From Cacajao melanocephalus (lineage: Eukaryota > Chordata > Mammalia > Primates > Pitheciidae): DNA of 64,000 bases. The stretch is taken from positions 1-64,000 of the forward strand of contig CAUYLG010044582.1 in assembly GCA_963573385.1 (NCBI GenBank), given 5' to 3'. The position numbers and the translations under genes were made by a program. Positions 50,523-62,574 of this stretch are shown one piece after another. Every line of letters begins with the position of its first letter. Position 1 is the first letter of the stretch. The notes beneath the pieces are model-generated. The model did not search any database. It was not told where the DNA came from and saw only the letters and a program-made list of their open reading frames with translations.

Positions 50523-51129
50523 TAAGAGAGGTCTTATATCCATAATCTTGATTTGATTTTTTTTCCCTTGAGGCTATTTATCATACTGAGACTAGTTTAC
50601 CAACTGGAAAATCGGAAAATGTGAAGTCATTTTATTTTCCAACCCTTAAATGCCTGCCACTTCTTCATATCTAATTTCCTCTTATAAACCAGTAGTCTCT
50701 TTAGCATATGTCTCTCTTACTATGCATTAATATATGCATGAAAAAGAAGCCAACTGACACTTGTAACATTATAGCAGAAAGTCTTCTTAGCCGAGCTACC
50801 ATTTCATCGGGTATAATTTTAGCTTCTATGTAATCGTATGTGACAGATTTGCCAAATGTTTTGTTATTACAAAATATGGGCTGCCCTTTTTTTGGCCACT
50901 AATAATTTTCTACACCTATTTCTAGCCTTTGCCAATAGGTTTTGCTGCTGTTGCTGTTGTTTTGGTTTGATTTTTTGTTATGTTCTGTTTTTGCCATTCC
51001 TTCAGCCTTTGCCAACGGACCCCTCAGACTATTCAAGCCTCCATCTGTTGCCTATTTCCAAAGCCAATTCCACACATTTTGGGTTTTATTACAGTCACGC
51101 CACATGTCTAGCTAACATTTTTTTCTATC
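50523..51129. other. No recognised gene
   Basis: No gene or named repeat. The 97-residue plus frame at 50856-51149 has no family signal. Confidence 0.45.
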
Positions 51130-51450
51130 AGTCACCTAATAGTGCATAACAACCGTAACATTGAGTGACTTAAAGCAATGATTTAATGTTTCTCATGATT
51201 CTGTGGGTTGGATGGGCAGTTCTCCTACTGGTTTCATCTGGGCTCATGCAAGTGGCCGCCTGAACCTCTTTCTACATGTGGTCTTTCCTTCTCTAGAAAT
51301 TTAAACTGGGCTTCTTCGCATGGTGATGGTAGCATTCCCAGAGAGCAAGCCCCATTGTGAAAGTGCTTATTAAGCCTCTATGCTTGTCAAGTCCGCTGAT
51401 GTCCTGTTGGCAAAAACAAGTCACTTAACTAAGCCAAGAGTCAGTATGGG
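51130..51450 (+). repeat. Ancient LTR-like repeat, copy 2
   Basis: gattctgtgggttggatggg, cagttctcctactggtttca, tctgggctcatgcaagtggc, acatgtggtctttccttctc, aaactgggcttcttcgcatg, acaagtcacttaactaagcc. Same theme as 47697-48190. Confidence 0.55.
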
Positions 51451-53099
51451 AGGAGACTGTAAAAAAGTATAGACATCAGGAAGAATGATTAATTGGGAAA
51501 CATTAATTAACAATATGCCACATGGGCAATCAGGATAAAAATGAAAAAAAAATAAGAAAAGAGAAATTAGAGAAAAAAAATGATGACTTTAGAATATAGG
51601 GAAAGGAAAATAAAGAAACAAAACAGAAATTACAGATATTTAGAAATGTAATTTAAGACACCTTTTCTGAAATAAAAGGAAAATGAATCTACATATTGAA
51701 AAATTGCTAAGAATAAACAATGATAAACACTAAGACATAATTTATATAAAAATGAGAGATGAATATTTTTATTTAGAAAGAAGATGAATGTAAAGTGAGT
51801 AAGGTGAAGAATACAATAGATAAGATGATTTTCTAAAGGTTATTTCAGGCAACCACAACTAAAGATCAAGCCATGTGTACTTGGGGAGGCCATATGGCCT
51901 AGTTACCCTGGAACAGTTCCAGTTTATGCCTGTTGTCCTAAACTAAACATAAATAGTGGCCTCTTTCACTCTCAAAATGTGGCTTATATGACAATTTATA
52001 GTCACTGTTGCTCAATGGATAAAACAGTACGATTTCCAATAGACTTTTTGACCATAATGTTCACTATCAGGAGACAGTGAAGCACCACCTACGATATACT
52101 CCAGGAAAGGGCACTTAAATACCATAGAACTTTTCTTCAAATTCAAATCTATAAATAGATGTGGCCCATGTCAGGCGAGGTGTCAGAGCCCTGGCAGTGG
52201 AAAGTGGTTGGCTGATGAGCAGTAAGGAGAGTTTACCGACAGTATAGGTTTGAAAAAGAAAGATTTATTAAATAGAACACTGTGGAAGAGTGCAGCGAGG
52301 TGCTTCAGCAAGTAAGGACTGAGCTCTCCACGGTGGATTTTTCCTTAGGGATATTTACGGACCTTAATGCAGGAGCTTAAGGGTAATTTGGAACGTATTA
52401 GTCACATAGGTCATGAGAAATGATTACATTTGTAGACATTTTGGTGCCTTGATGTCAGCAAGTCTTGCACAAAGAGTTTGAACAAACATGCATTCCAGAG
52501 ATGTATAGAAATTCCAATTACTTATAACTTTGTGGAAAAGAAGGCTGGTATCTGATGCTGCCTTTAGATAATACGGAACTCTAATTACTTCTGAAATCCT
52601 CAGATAAGGAATTTTGCCTCTGGATGGTCTGCTTGATGGCCACCAGGTGATCTTTGCTCCCCTCAACCCAGGGAATTTTTAATGAAGAAACGATGTCTCA
52701 CTTAATATTTTAATGAAGAGATGATATGTTCTTGGGGAAACTTATGAAAGATCAACTATAACCAAAATAAAGATTTCAGAGGAAAATTCCATAAAAAGAC
52801 TAGTGCTGACCATTACATATGCTTAACTGTGATTGAGTTGAACCAAAAAGTATCAACATTGAATGTTTTACATGTTTCTAAAAAAGCAGAGATTATAAAG
52901 TAATACAAATATAGAGAAGAACAAAATGTTTTTAAGAAAAATAAATTCACTGATTGACTCATCAGTGCCTCATCTAAAAAAAAATCAAAGAACATAATTT
53001 CCAGTGGATAAATCAAATAGTAAAAAAATTAAGCAAATTTAACAACACAGGGAAATAACTAAGCAAAATAATTGGAAAACAATGGGAGATGGGTAGAAG
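51451..53099. other. No recognised gene; possible old LTR at 52175-52680
   Basis: aaagatttattaaatagaac and tgatggccaccaggtgatct give an LTR-like impression, but ends and family are not clear. A-rich stretches at 51545-51700 and 52880-53050 are unclassified. Confidence 0.35.
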
Positions 53100-53802
53100 T
53101 GTCAGAGGGGTTCTAACCAGAGCAACTTCATCTTGAATAGCAGCTGTGTAAAATAAGGCTGAGGCCTAATAGGCTGCATTCCCAGGAGGTTAGGCATTCT
53201 AAGTCACAGGATGAGATAGGAGCTTGGCACAAGATACAGGTCATAAAGATTTTATGGTAAAGGTTTGGTAAACCACGGTAAAAGTTTACTAAATCTTTAC
53301 CGAGATACAGGTCATAAAGATTTTATGGTAAAAAACAGGTAAAGATGCAGTAACGAAGCCAGCCAATCCCACCAAAACCAAGGTAGTGACAAAAGTGGCC
53401 TCTGGTCATCTTCACTGCTCATTATACGCTAATAATAATGCATCGGCATGCTAAAAGACACTCCCAGCAGCATCATGACAGTTTACAAATGTCCTGGCAA
53501 TGTCAGGAAGTTACCCTATATAGTCTAAAAGGGGGAGGAACCCTCAGTTCTTGGAATCGCCTACCCCTTCCCCAGAAATCTCATAAATCCACTGTTTAGC
53601 ATATGTTCAAAAAATAACTGTAAGTATCTTTAGTCAAGCAGTCCATGCCACTGTTCTGCCTATGGAGTAGCCAGTCTTTTATTCCTTTACCTTCTTAATA
53701 AACTTGCTTCCATTTTACTCTGTGGAGTTGCCTTGAATCCTTTGCTCCATGAGATCCAAGAACCTCTCTTGGGGTCTGGATTGGGATGCCTTTCTGTTAA
53801 CA
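53100..53802 (+). mobile_element. Solo LTR (class I-like), 703 bp
   Basis: It begins TGTCAGAGGGG and ends TGTTAACA. AATAAA (53697-53702) lies in the cttcttaataaacttgcttc setting, then ctcttggggtctggattggg near the 3' end, both usual for class I endogenous retroviral LTRs. ccctatatagtctaaaag near 53514 could be the TATA region. Flanks gaag and aaag fit a worn 4-bp target duplication. No gag, pol or env is present. A 71-bp internal duplication with a hairpin lies at 53232-53332. Confidence 0.85.
53232..53332. repeat. Internal duplication (71-bp offset) with hairpin in LTR
   Basis: agatacaggtcataaagatt followed by ttatggtaaa is present at 53232-53261 and 53303-53332. Between them, 53256-53273 and 53284-53301 are 18-bp inverted repeats with two mismatches around a 10-nt loop. 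Confidence 0.9.
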
Positions 53803-54059
53803 AAAGGGAGTACAGGCATAATAAATTGCTACTCATAGTAAACAGTTAGTAGAAAAGGGGGCAAAAGTATTACAAAAAGAAGTGTTAAAGATAACCAGTA
53901 TAATCTAAAACACTAACCTTTAAAATATCTGAAGAACTACATACAATACAAAGAAAACATACCCTATAGTGAATATAGACCAAAAGAAACCCCAAATAAT
54001 ATGAAAGTAAATGTTAATAAATGTAAAAGAGCTTAACTTATTTAAAGGAAAAGGATTTG
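53803..54059. other. Unclassified A-rich stretch
   Basis: Possibly more of the old L1M that follows; not clear. Confidence 0.35.
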
Positions 54060-54640
54060 TACATAGAATTGCAAAACAAAACTCAAATCTAATTTGCATG
54101 AGACACATTTAAAACAAAGCAACTCAAGAGGACCAAAAGACAACATAAGGAGAGTAAGTTTATATCAGGTCAATACAAACATAAAAAAGCAGGAATCTGA
54201 TCTTAATTTCAGACAAGATAGACTATAGGTCAAAAAGCATTATCAGACATATAGAAGAACAGTTTAGAATGTTAAAGAGTATATATATATATATAAAACT
54301 TAATACTGTAACAATGAGAACATGCCCATGTGACAGTTATTTAAAAATTTGACTATAAAGGCTCTATAAATCTAAAAAGGAGGAATAGTATAGAAAATGT
54401 ATTTTCTGAGTCTAATAAATCTAGACATGGTAGGAAAATATTAAGAAATACCTAGAATTAATTAAGTTTCTCCTCAAATATACTTAGGTTAAATATTTTA
54501 AAAAATACAAATCATAGAATTTCTGGATAATAACAATACATCAACCTATGGGACAGAGTTAAAACAGAGTTCAGAGGAAAATTCATAGCCCTAAATATTT
54601 ACATTTATGTGAAAGAATAAAAACTAAACCTCTTCAACTA
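54060..54640 (+). mobile_element. Old L1M ORF2 fragment (endonuclease to linker)
   Basis: tgcatgagacacatttaaaa, gcaggaatctgatcttaatt, tcagacaagatagactatag, then, after a gap, gggacagagttaaaacagag and aggaaaattcatagccctaa follow old L1 ORF2 in order. A TA run is at about 54282-54295. Highly diverged. Confidence 0.6.
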
Positions 54641-56635
54641 GATTTGTTTAAAAAAGGAAAACATATTTGTTTTAAAAAGGAAACAAAAATGCATTTTTAA
54701 AAGTTTCTATTTTTACAACTATAGATATTTTTAATGAAATATGCCTAGTTAGGTATTCTCAGAATCCAATCAGCATAGACTAATATAAATCAATAATCAG
54801 TGGGCCTGGGGAGTTTTTTGGAAGGTCAAAATATTGCATGTCTGTTTTCTCTTGTCCGTGGAGAAACTAACCAGAATTCATTTCAAAAACTCCCCAATTC
54901 TCATTCTTAATTAAAATCCTGCTTTGGGAATAGACTTTAATAATTCAAAGGCAAGTCAAGTTCATAAACTTTATTATAGTAAATCAAATACTGTATTTGA
55001 AGACAATGGTAAAAATGGCCAAATATTATCAATGCTAATGTGTGCTTTATATATTAGGTAAATTTTTAACATGGGAAAACATTTAGTTAAACATTTTTCC
55101 CCTTTATATCAAAAATGTAGTCAGTCCACAATGGGTAGTCTGAAAGTCATCTAGATCTAAAAAGTTATTGGTAAACTTGATATGTTTGAATTTAAATTAT
55201 TCTTGAGAGGAAAATTGTCTTCTGTATATTCCATGCTTATTCTTGGTGTCTGCTCTTCCTCTATCACGGTCCCTTCTCTTCCCTCCAGCTCCTTTCTCTC
55301 CAATTATCCAAATCATCCGTTCTTAAAAAGCTATTCAAGTCTCTCTTTTGCAGAAAACTTTTCCATAGTATTGAGGATCTACTAATATGTTTATTTACTG
55401 ATCTTCTATGCTTTTTAGTCTGTACGCTTTTAAAATTCTGCCATTTTATCTTATGCCATTGTCTTTTATGTTTCATAATCTGCAATGTAAAATCCTGACA
55501 TTGTATGCCTATCAGAACAGGCATGATACATACATGTAGTAGGCAGTGAGACAATGGCGTGGTGACTTTAGAATTGTTAAAGCTCTTCTTCTTTGCAAAT
55601 AGTTGCTTATGGTATCTGAAGATCCACCAGGAACAATTATGTCATTGAGTCAGAGTGCTTTCTCCTTTTGGTTCAAATAAAACTCATATCCTGCTAAGAG
55701 TGTAACATATTAAAGTTATTCTCTTATTGATTCCTTTCCTCCCTCACAGTGAGGGTGACTCGGGGTTTTGAGCAGCATTATTATTTGACGATCTGGAGAT
55801 TGTCATGATTGTCATGCACAGTGAAGACAGGGAAAAAAATGCTTTGAGAAAATAGAAGAGTACAAAAAGGAGCTTAGAGACATTAATGACAATCTTTATC
55901 AATTTTGAAATTTCCCAGTAGCAAACCTGTCTGCTTTTATTTCTAGCCCTATAATATTTTTAAATTTTTTCCCTATAAAGAAATGTTTCAATGTTTTCCC
56001 TAGAGAGGAAACGTTTCCAAAAATTATACTCCTTTACAGTACCTCATAGAATCTTAGACATACAGAAATTTCTGAGAACATGACTGTTGAAATAAAATGT
56101 TTTTCATTATTTGTATTTTATAATGGAAAGAAGTTTAGTTTTCCAAATTAAGATATTATAAATAGTAGTTTACATAATCTTAAAATTGCTAAGATTTTTA
56201 AAACAGAGGGCAAAATACAAATTGAAAAAGAAAAAGCAAGATTTAGTATTTGGGTAAGAACTTAAAAGATCACACAGTGTCAGTGGCCACTCAGGTAACA
56301 TTCATTTAATGACTCTGTGGTGCTGATCTAGTCTCTTTTCCTCTGACCTTTATGGTAGAAAGTGTGATGGGGAAGGTTTGGTGTGTTGAACAGTTTTGGA
56401 TTATTTGCAACTTAAATAAGACTGAAGAATGCATTGGCAATGAATTATTCATGAAAGTTTTTTATGTGGCAATTCAAGTGCTAAGCACTGAGTTTCAATT
56501 GATACTGTCAAGACTATCCTTGACAATATCAAAATTTTAATTTTACGTAAAAAATTCTACCTTTGGCAAGAAACGAAAGGAGAGGGAAAGAAGACCTGAA
56601 AGAAATGGCCAAAGCAATGCTGTCCATTCTTCCCA
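54641..56635. other. No recognised gene
   Basis: No gene or repeat I can name over 2 kb. Confidence 0.45.
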
Positions 56636-56639
56636 TTGT

Positions 56640-56915
56640 ATTTGCCATTTCCTCTATCCCTTTACCTTCTGGTGCTTTTCATTCCAGCAGAGAGGTGATC
56701 CTCCTGTTTTGCACTGCCATTGTGCCAGTACTTACCTTTATCACAATCCTCAGCACACTGCATTGATTCTGTCACCTCTATAATACAGTATGCACCTTGT
56801 AGTAAAGGCTATGCCATATTCATCTCTAGATCCTTAGCACTAAACATTGTGCTTGGAACAAAGTAAGCTACTTTCCTTGAGTAAATGAATTAATGCTGGT
56901 TTCTTGAATAAACAA
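56640..56915 (+). repeat. L2 (LINE2) 3'-end fragment
   Basis: gattctgtcacctctataat, gcaccttgtagtaaaggcta, catctctagatccttagcac, taaacattgtgcttggaaca, ttccttgagtaaatgaatta follow the L2 tail to its end. Confidence 0.7.
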
Positions 56916-57175
56916 ATCAAAGACTACACAGAGAGAGAAAATGATTTATCCACAGAAATATAGGTTTCCTCTTAAACTCTCAAAGGTTGCTATGTACTCT
57001 GATTCAAAATTCTGAGGTTTTAGGCCCAAGGGATGCAAGTCATAAAGACTAAGAAAGTGAAACACAGCTTCCCATCACATTGTGAGACTTTCGGTCTAAG
57101 AGGCGGTGCATATTGAGACAAGAAATAGTAAAAAGGTTTAAGGAAATTAATGGGTGGTCTACATAGATTTATGGC

Positions 57176-57305
57176 AATCATTGGCATATTCCAAAACAAC
57201 TCATCTCTCTACTTGGAGGCCAACTTCCCAAAGAGAGAAAAATCACTGGCATATTCCAAAATAACTCATCTCTCTACTTGGAGGCCAGCTTCCCAAAGAG
57301 AGAAA
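57176..57305. repeat. 65-bp tandem duplication, two copies
   Basis: Unit one 57176-57240, unit two 57241-57305, both holding ggcatattccaaaa, actcatctctctacttggag and cttcccaaagagagaaa, with only three or four differences. The high identity suggests a fairly recent event. Confidence 0.95.
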
Positions 57306-57408
57306 CATTGTTTTGGTACCAAAGGGCTGGACTGTCTGCCTGCCTCACAGAGGACTCAGATCTATGAGAGGGTTCTGGGACACTAGTACAATCTTTTTTC
57401 ATTCTTTT

Positions 57409-57435
57409 CTTTGTGTGTGTGTGTGTGTGTGTGTT
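57409..57435. repeat. GT microsatellite
   Basis: About 11 to 12 uninterrupted gt units. Confidence 0.95.
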
Positions 57436-58865
57436 AAATGGTCTCTCCAGAACTGCCCTCTCTCTGGTTTTCTTTTTGTGTTTGATTATTTCAGAGTTAG
57501 CTCAGTGCAGTTAGTAATAGTTGTCAAGATGGGAAAGAATTACTCCTTAAAAGACTTGGATTTTTTTTTTCTTTTTTTTTTTGCTCTTAACCTTCCTTTT
57601 CACATCAGCTGTTTTCATAGCTAATAAATTTTAAACTGTGAAAATTGCTTTGATCAATTATGTATTTAGGTTTTTCATAAACATGCTGATTTTATTACTT
57701 ATGGAAACGATTAAGAACACATTTGTGAAGGATTTCTCTTGTACTGTCCCCAAGTGAATTCTTTATGTTTGCAGAGATTGTCCTATTTACTGATTTTATG
57801 AGGATCTTGCAGATATTTTTATTTTCACGAAATAAATAGATGTAGATATTGTTTAAAGAAACATTTTCAACACACAAATACCCATGCTGACAAATAATGG
57901 TTAGATATTCAGCAAAATTTCCATTTCAAGACAAACAGGTGATTCTACACTTACCCCCAGACATCACAGGTGGTACTCGGGGTGCCTGTAGGTGGCAGCA
58001 AAAATGTTGCAAATTGTACCTACAGAAGAATACCAACAGCATAATTAAAAAGAAAGGACAAATTAAAAATAACTTCATTGTCATGTTCAAAGTACTGTAT
58101 ATTTAGCTTTAGGCAACAGATTTATTTTAAAGACAAAAATAGAGCAGGTGTGACGTGCATCTGGGAATGGAAATTAGATAACCTCACAACACAAAGGGCA
58201 AAAGGCATACCCTGTTACTTTATAAGACTGGATTTTAGAAGCAGGCCATAGAGGTTCTATAAATGCTTTAGTTGGCACCGAGGATGGCTCAAAGACACAT
58301 GGCAAAAGCTTGATATTTCAAATTGTTTTGCCTTACGTCATTTCACTTTAGTTTTCCATAGCAATGAATTCAGAATGCTGAACACACACAAGCCACAGAT
58401 TTGGGTTGCCCAGTACATTTTAGAAAAATTAAGTGCAATATAAACTTAAAAAAATACCTGTGATATTTTTAAAACTTGTTTTTAGGCATGAGTATTGTTC
58501 GTAACTTTAGACCAGAAGGAAACGGCCCTCTTCTTATATCACGTGTCAGGAGAGGCGCAGACTCTGAGTGATGAGAGACTAAAACAGCCTCTAACCTTGA
58601 CTATTGACCAGGTGGTGCTCTCCAGGAAGGTAGGTGTGGGGTAAATGGAATATTAACTCAAAGCTACTAACTTCAGAGTGGGTCATGGCATGATTTTTTG
58701 GAGACTCATTGGTAAGTTGTGGGAAAATTGACTTGTGAAGTGGTAAGGTAGAAGGAAAAGTTGCTGAGAAAGTAATTCTATAAAAAGGAAGACACTGAAC
58801 ATTGGCTGCCGAGAGGTGTAATTATTCCAAGTTATGGTATCTACTGTGCTTCTATAAAATGTGCA
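57436..58865. other. No recognised gene
   Basis: Unique-looking; T-run at 57560-57582. No coding signal. Confidence 0.45.
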
Positions 58866-58869
58866 TCTT

Positions 58870-59177
58870 AGGGCTGGCACAGTGGCTCACAGCTGTCATC
58901 CTTGCACATTGGGAAGCGGAGGCAGGCAGATTGCTTGAGCCCAGGAGTTCAAGACCAGCCTGGATAATACAATGAAACCCTGTTTCTAAGAAAAATACAG
59001 AAAAAAAAAATAGGTGTAGCTGTGGGCATCTTCTGAGTCCCAACTACTCAGGAGGATGAGGTGGGAGGATTGCTTAAGCCCAGGAAGCAGAGGCTGCAGT
59101 GAGCCATGATTGTATCACTGCATTTCAGCCTTGGAGATGAGAGAGCCTGTCTCCAAAAAAAAAAAAAAAAAAAAAAA
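58870..59177 (+). repeat. AluJ-like, sense, with A tail
   Basis: ggctggcacagtggctcaca, cttgagcccaggagttcaag, accagcctggataatacaat, caactactcaggaggatgag, ggctgcagtgagccatgatt, followed by a pure A tail of about 22. aaatgtgca before and aaagtgca after fit a target duplication. Confidence 0.93.
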
Positions 59178-59772
59178 GTGCAATATCGGTATTGATGATG
59201 ATTTAAGACATAATAGAGGATCAAATTGACTATTTGATTTCAAGCATAGCTTCCCTGAAATTTCCTGAATTTTGACCACTTATTGTATGATCAAATTGTA
59301 TACCTTAAAATTGCTAATGTTATTCTCTAAAATGAAACCCAGAAATCATACTGTTGTTTCAGATAGATTGAGAGTGGCTGCTTAGTCACAATAGATCTCA
59401 TTTGAAGATGCTTTTCTTACTTGACATTTGCCGTCTTTGGGATATTTGTGATTACAACTAAGGAAGTAAACAGAAACTCTTGTGAATTCTGAAAATGAGT
59501 GAGGAAGCGCTCAGGGGAGCAAGCGTTGGAAGACACTGTGCACTTCATATTCCCTCTCTCTTTTCCAAAAGGTCAAAAGGGTTCAAAGGCAAATGGTATC
59601 ATTCCTGGCTCTTCATCTTATCTTGGTAGATCTCTCTGTTTTGGTGATACCTATTGAAAAGCAGCATTAAGAGGTTGCTAAATAATACAGCAAAAGTGTA
59701 ATCAAAGTTGGAGGGGAGATTCGGTAAGGTAGAGTGATGACTTCACATAACTATTAACAGAATTAATACAAA
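59178..59772. other. No recognised gene
   Basis: Nothing identified. Confidence 0.45.
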
Positions 59773-59773
59773 A

Positions 59774-60120
59774 CAGGGGTTCCCAACTCTGGGCTGTGGG
59801 CCTGTACCAGTTGTGGCCTGTTAGGGAATGGGACTGGGACTGGGCAGCACAGCAGGAGGTGAGTGTCCAGCCAGAATGACTGCCTGATCTCTGCCTCCTG
59901 TCAGATCAGCAGCAGCATTAGATTCTCATAGGAACAAGAACCCTACTGGAAGCTGTGTGTGCGAGGGATCTAAGTTGCATTTTCTTAGGAAAATCCAACT
60001 AATGCCTGATGATCTGAGGTAGAACAGTTTTATCCTGAAACCATCTTCCTCCCCCATCACTGTGAAGAAATTGTCTTCCACAAAACTGGTCCCTGGTACT
60101 AAAAAGACTGCAATACCAGA
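59774..60120. mobile_element. hAT-type MITE with caggggttcccaac end
   Basis: It starts caggggttcccaactctggg, then ctgttagggaatgggactgg, cagcacagcaggaggtgagt, gatcagcagcagcattagat, gcctgatgatctgaggtaga, ttgtcttccacaaaactggt, ending near ccctggtactaaaaag. A common human hAT MITE; family name not assigned. Minus-strand frames of 85-124 residues across it are not genes. Confidence 0.8.
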
Positions 60121-60314
60121 GGACAGAAAGTGCCAAAAAACTTGAAAGAAAAAGTGGGTAGAATTCTTCTGTGTTACCTGGAAATGGTGAGTCACAGCAA
60201 CGTAGTAACAAGGACGTTGAAAGTAGGATTGAATGGTAGCAGAGAATGAACCCCAATTCCTATTACGGTTAAGTTGTTTCGCCTTGTCTTCTTTTTGCAT
60301 TTGCTAAGAGTGAT

Positions 60315-60432
60315 GCTGTTGGATAACTGCTATACAGGGAACAGCACATATTTAATGTGTACAATTTGTTGAGTTTGAGCATATGCAAACACTTAACGAT
60401 ACCATCACCACAATCAAGGTAATAGACAATAA
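60315..60432 (-). mobile_element. Old L1M 3' UTR fragment, antisense
   Basis: acatatttaatgtgtacaat, ttgttgagtttgagcatatg, ataccatcaccacaatcaag match the reverse of an old L1M tail. Confidence 0.75.
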
Positions 60433-60555
60433 AGCTGTTACAAAAAAAGAACTAAATTGACATTTGGTTCTGGCTTGTAGCTGCTCTCTTCTTTTCTTTC
60501 TACATGAGCATTTTCAATAAATGTCAAGTGTTCTATTAAAAAAAAGAATCAAGAT

Positions 60556-60897
60556 GTTTTAGTTCGTTCTGGCTACTATAACAAAAAGGCCATATGCTTG
60601 GGTGGCTTATAAACAACAGAAATTTATTTCTCACACTTCTGGAGGCTGAGGGTCTCTATAAATGGTGAGGGCCAGCTTCCTGGTTCACAGACAATCATCT
60701 TCTCTCTGTGTCTTCACATGGCAGAAGGAGTGAGGGAGACCTCTGGGGTCTCTTTTTATAAAGGCCCTAATCTTATTCATGAGGGTAAAACCTAATCACC
60801 TCCCATAGGTAGTCTCCACCTCCTAATACATCAGGTTGGAATTAAGATTTCAACATTCTAATTTTGGATGAACAAATCATTCAGGTTATAGCACAAG
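60556..60897 (-). mobile_element. MaLR LTR, MLT1-like, antisense
   Basis: ttcgttctggctactataac, aacagaaatttatttctcac, acttctggaggctgagggtc, tctctgtgtcttcacatggc, aatcacctcccataggtagt, aagatttcaacattctaatt. Same class as 7390-7748, in reverse. Confidence 0.8.
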
Positions 60898-61104
60898 GTT
60901 ATGCTGGCCTGATAAAAAGCAAGAAAGAATTCCTTTTCTATTTTGTAAAAGAACTTATAAAATATTTGTTTTACTTCTTCCATAACTGTTTTGAGAACTG
61001 ACTTGTGTGTCCGTTGAACCTGGGGTTTTTATTATGGGAAAGATGTCTTTTAATGGATAACCATTAAAACAAATGTAATCTTATTCAGAAAAAAAAAAAA
61101 AAAA
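60898..61104 (-). mobile_element. L1 ORF2 scrap, antisense, ending in an A-run
   Basis: ttatgctggcctgataaaaa, gcaagaaagaattccttttc and gtccgttgaacctggggttt match the reverse of the L1 reverse-transcriptase region. The right part is uncertain and ends at an A-run (61088-61104). Confidence 0.55.
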
Positions 61105-62493
61105 GAAGAAGAATCCTGAATTCTGTCACAGGGGAGTCAGGGAGGACATAGCCATGGCTTTATTCCAACTGTTGGTTCCAGGGCTTGGTTTCTGAGAATA
61201 TCACAGTGAAGGTAGGATAGAAGACATCTGGGACCAAGTTCAAGCTGGAGTCTGATAGGGCAAGTTGCTAGTTAGATGCTAAAAAGAAGAAAAGCCCAGA
61301 AGGCAACAGGGAGTATTAAGTTTGAAGAGTGCAGCCAGGAGCTCTGAGTTGGCAGAGATAGGACTGGAGAGAGAGCAGGTGGGGAGCGAGTGAGGAGGGC
61401 TCTGAATAATCACAGCAAATAGCTTTGGGCAAATGCAACTTGCTTTATCAGCTGGTGGGTGGTGGTGCAAGAGAGAGTCTGGCTGCCTGAAAAGGCCAGA
61501 TCCCTCTCTCTAAGCAGCAAACACATTAACATCACATGTTGAGCTGAGAATTTTATCCACTTTTTGGAACTGTGGAATTGCATTTCCACCTTGGCACAGC
61601 CTCCTATTTTTGACACATAGTGATTTGATATAAATTGTCATCTCCCGGAGACAACCTGACAACAAATACTGCTCATCATTTCATTCCGAACTGCGCCTGG
61701 ATGGCGGAGGGTAATCAGACACATGCCTGTTGGAGACTTTGCATTATGAAGTGTATGGGAATTTGCTTTGAAGGGGAGAAACAATTAGAGACGGAGATTT
61801 ACAGAAGATGGTAAGAGGCAGGGGGTCTCTTATGTTTTATTTCCTAAAGCCAAAAAAATTCCTATAAAATCCCTACTTAGCTCACATTCTTAAGCTAGAG
61901 ATCAAGCCTTTTGAAGAATAGGCATACCTTAAAATCAATCCACAGAGCATTGCTAGGATCAAAGAAAAGATAATGCTCTAGGGGCCTGGCTGCTTGAATT
62001 GTTGACCCAAGTAAACCCCAGCTGACTCACAGGACTTAAGGTAGTCTGCAAAAAAAAAAATTATCTGTAATCCATCCTCCTCCTTAAATAGATGTTTTTT
62101 TGGGGTCAAAGAATGGAATCTCTTCTATAGCTGACCCTGGGATTTTGCAGATCCCTGAATCTTATTCTAAGGAAAGTGGGGCCCATGCGCCCATATTATA
62201 ATTGATATTTTGCAATTATATCTTCATGGCATTCAAAGAAGTCATCATTTGGGAAAAATACTTAAGTGATTTTTTTTTCTCAGATAAGACAAAACCTGTC
62301 ACAAATCTAAGGAAGGATTTGTGCAGCTGGTGATGGAGCACCTAATTCCCAGGACATGGGTGACACAAACAACTCTGTGTCGCCAAATATGCTTTAATTT
62401 GAGACTCCAGTAACTTCTCTCTTTTTCTTTAACATCACATTTGCATGATCCCATGGATGGATGGCCACGGAATATTTGTATGGTCTTTGAATT
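61105..62493. other. Unique-looking stretch
   Basis: No gene and no repeat recognised over 1.4 kb, with some G+C-richer parts near 61640-61740. It could hold conserved noncoding sequence; not shown here. Confidence 0.4.
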
Positions 62494-62574
62494 CAGAAAT
62501 CATGCTTTGTTTTGGTATTACTACTAATAACGACAACTTGAAGACTTTCAGGTTTTCAGAGCTTCTGGCATCCC
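62494..62574 (+). repeat. 81-bp direct repeat, copy 1
   Basis: It shares catgctttgttttggt and an identical run of 36 bases (from gacaacttgaagactttcag) with 63698-63778. About 7 differences in 81. Confidence 0.92.

Noticed and set aside
52175..52680. Possible further LTR
   Set aside because: No clear TG/CA ends, target duplication or polyadenylation setting; left as unclassified.
59926..60300. 124-residue minus frame
   Set aside because: Largely inside an hAT MITE; no transposase motifs.
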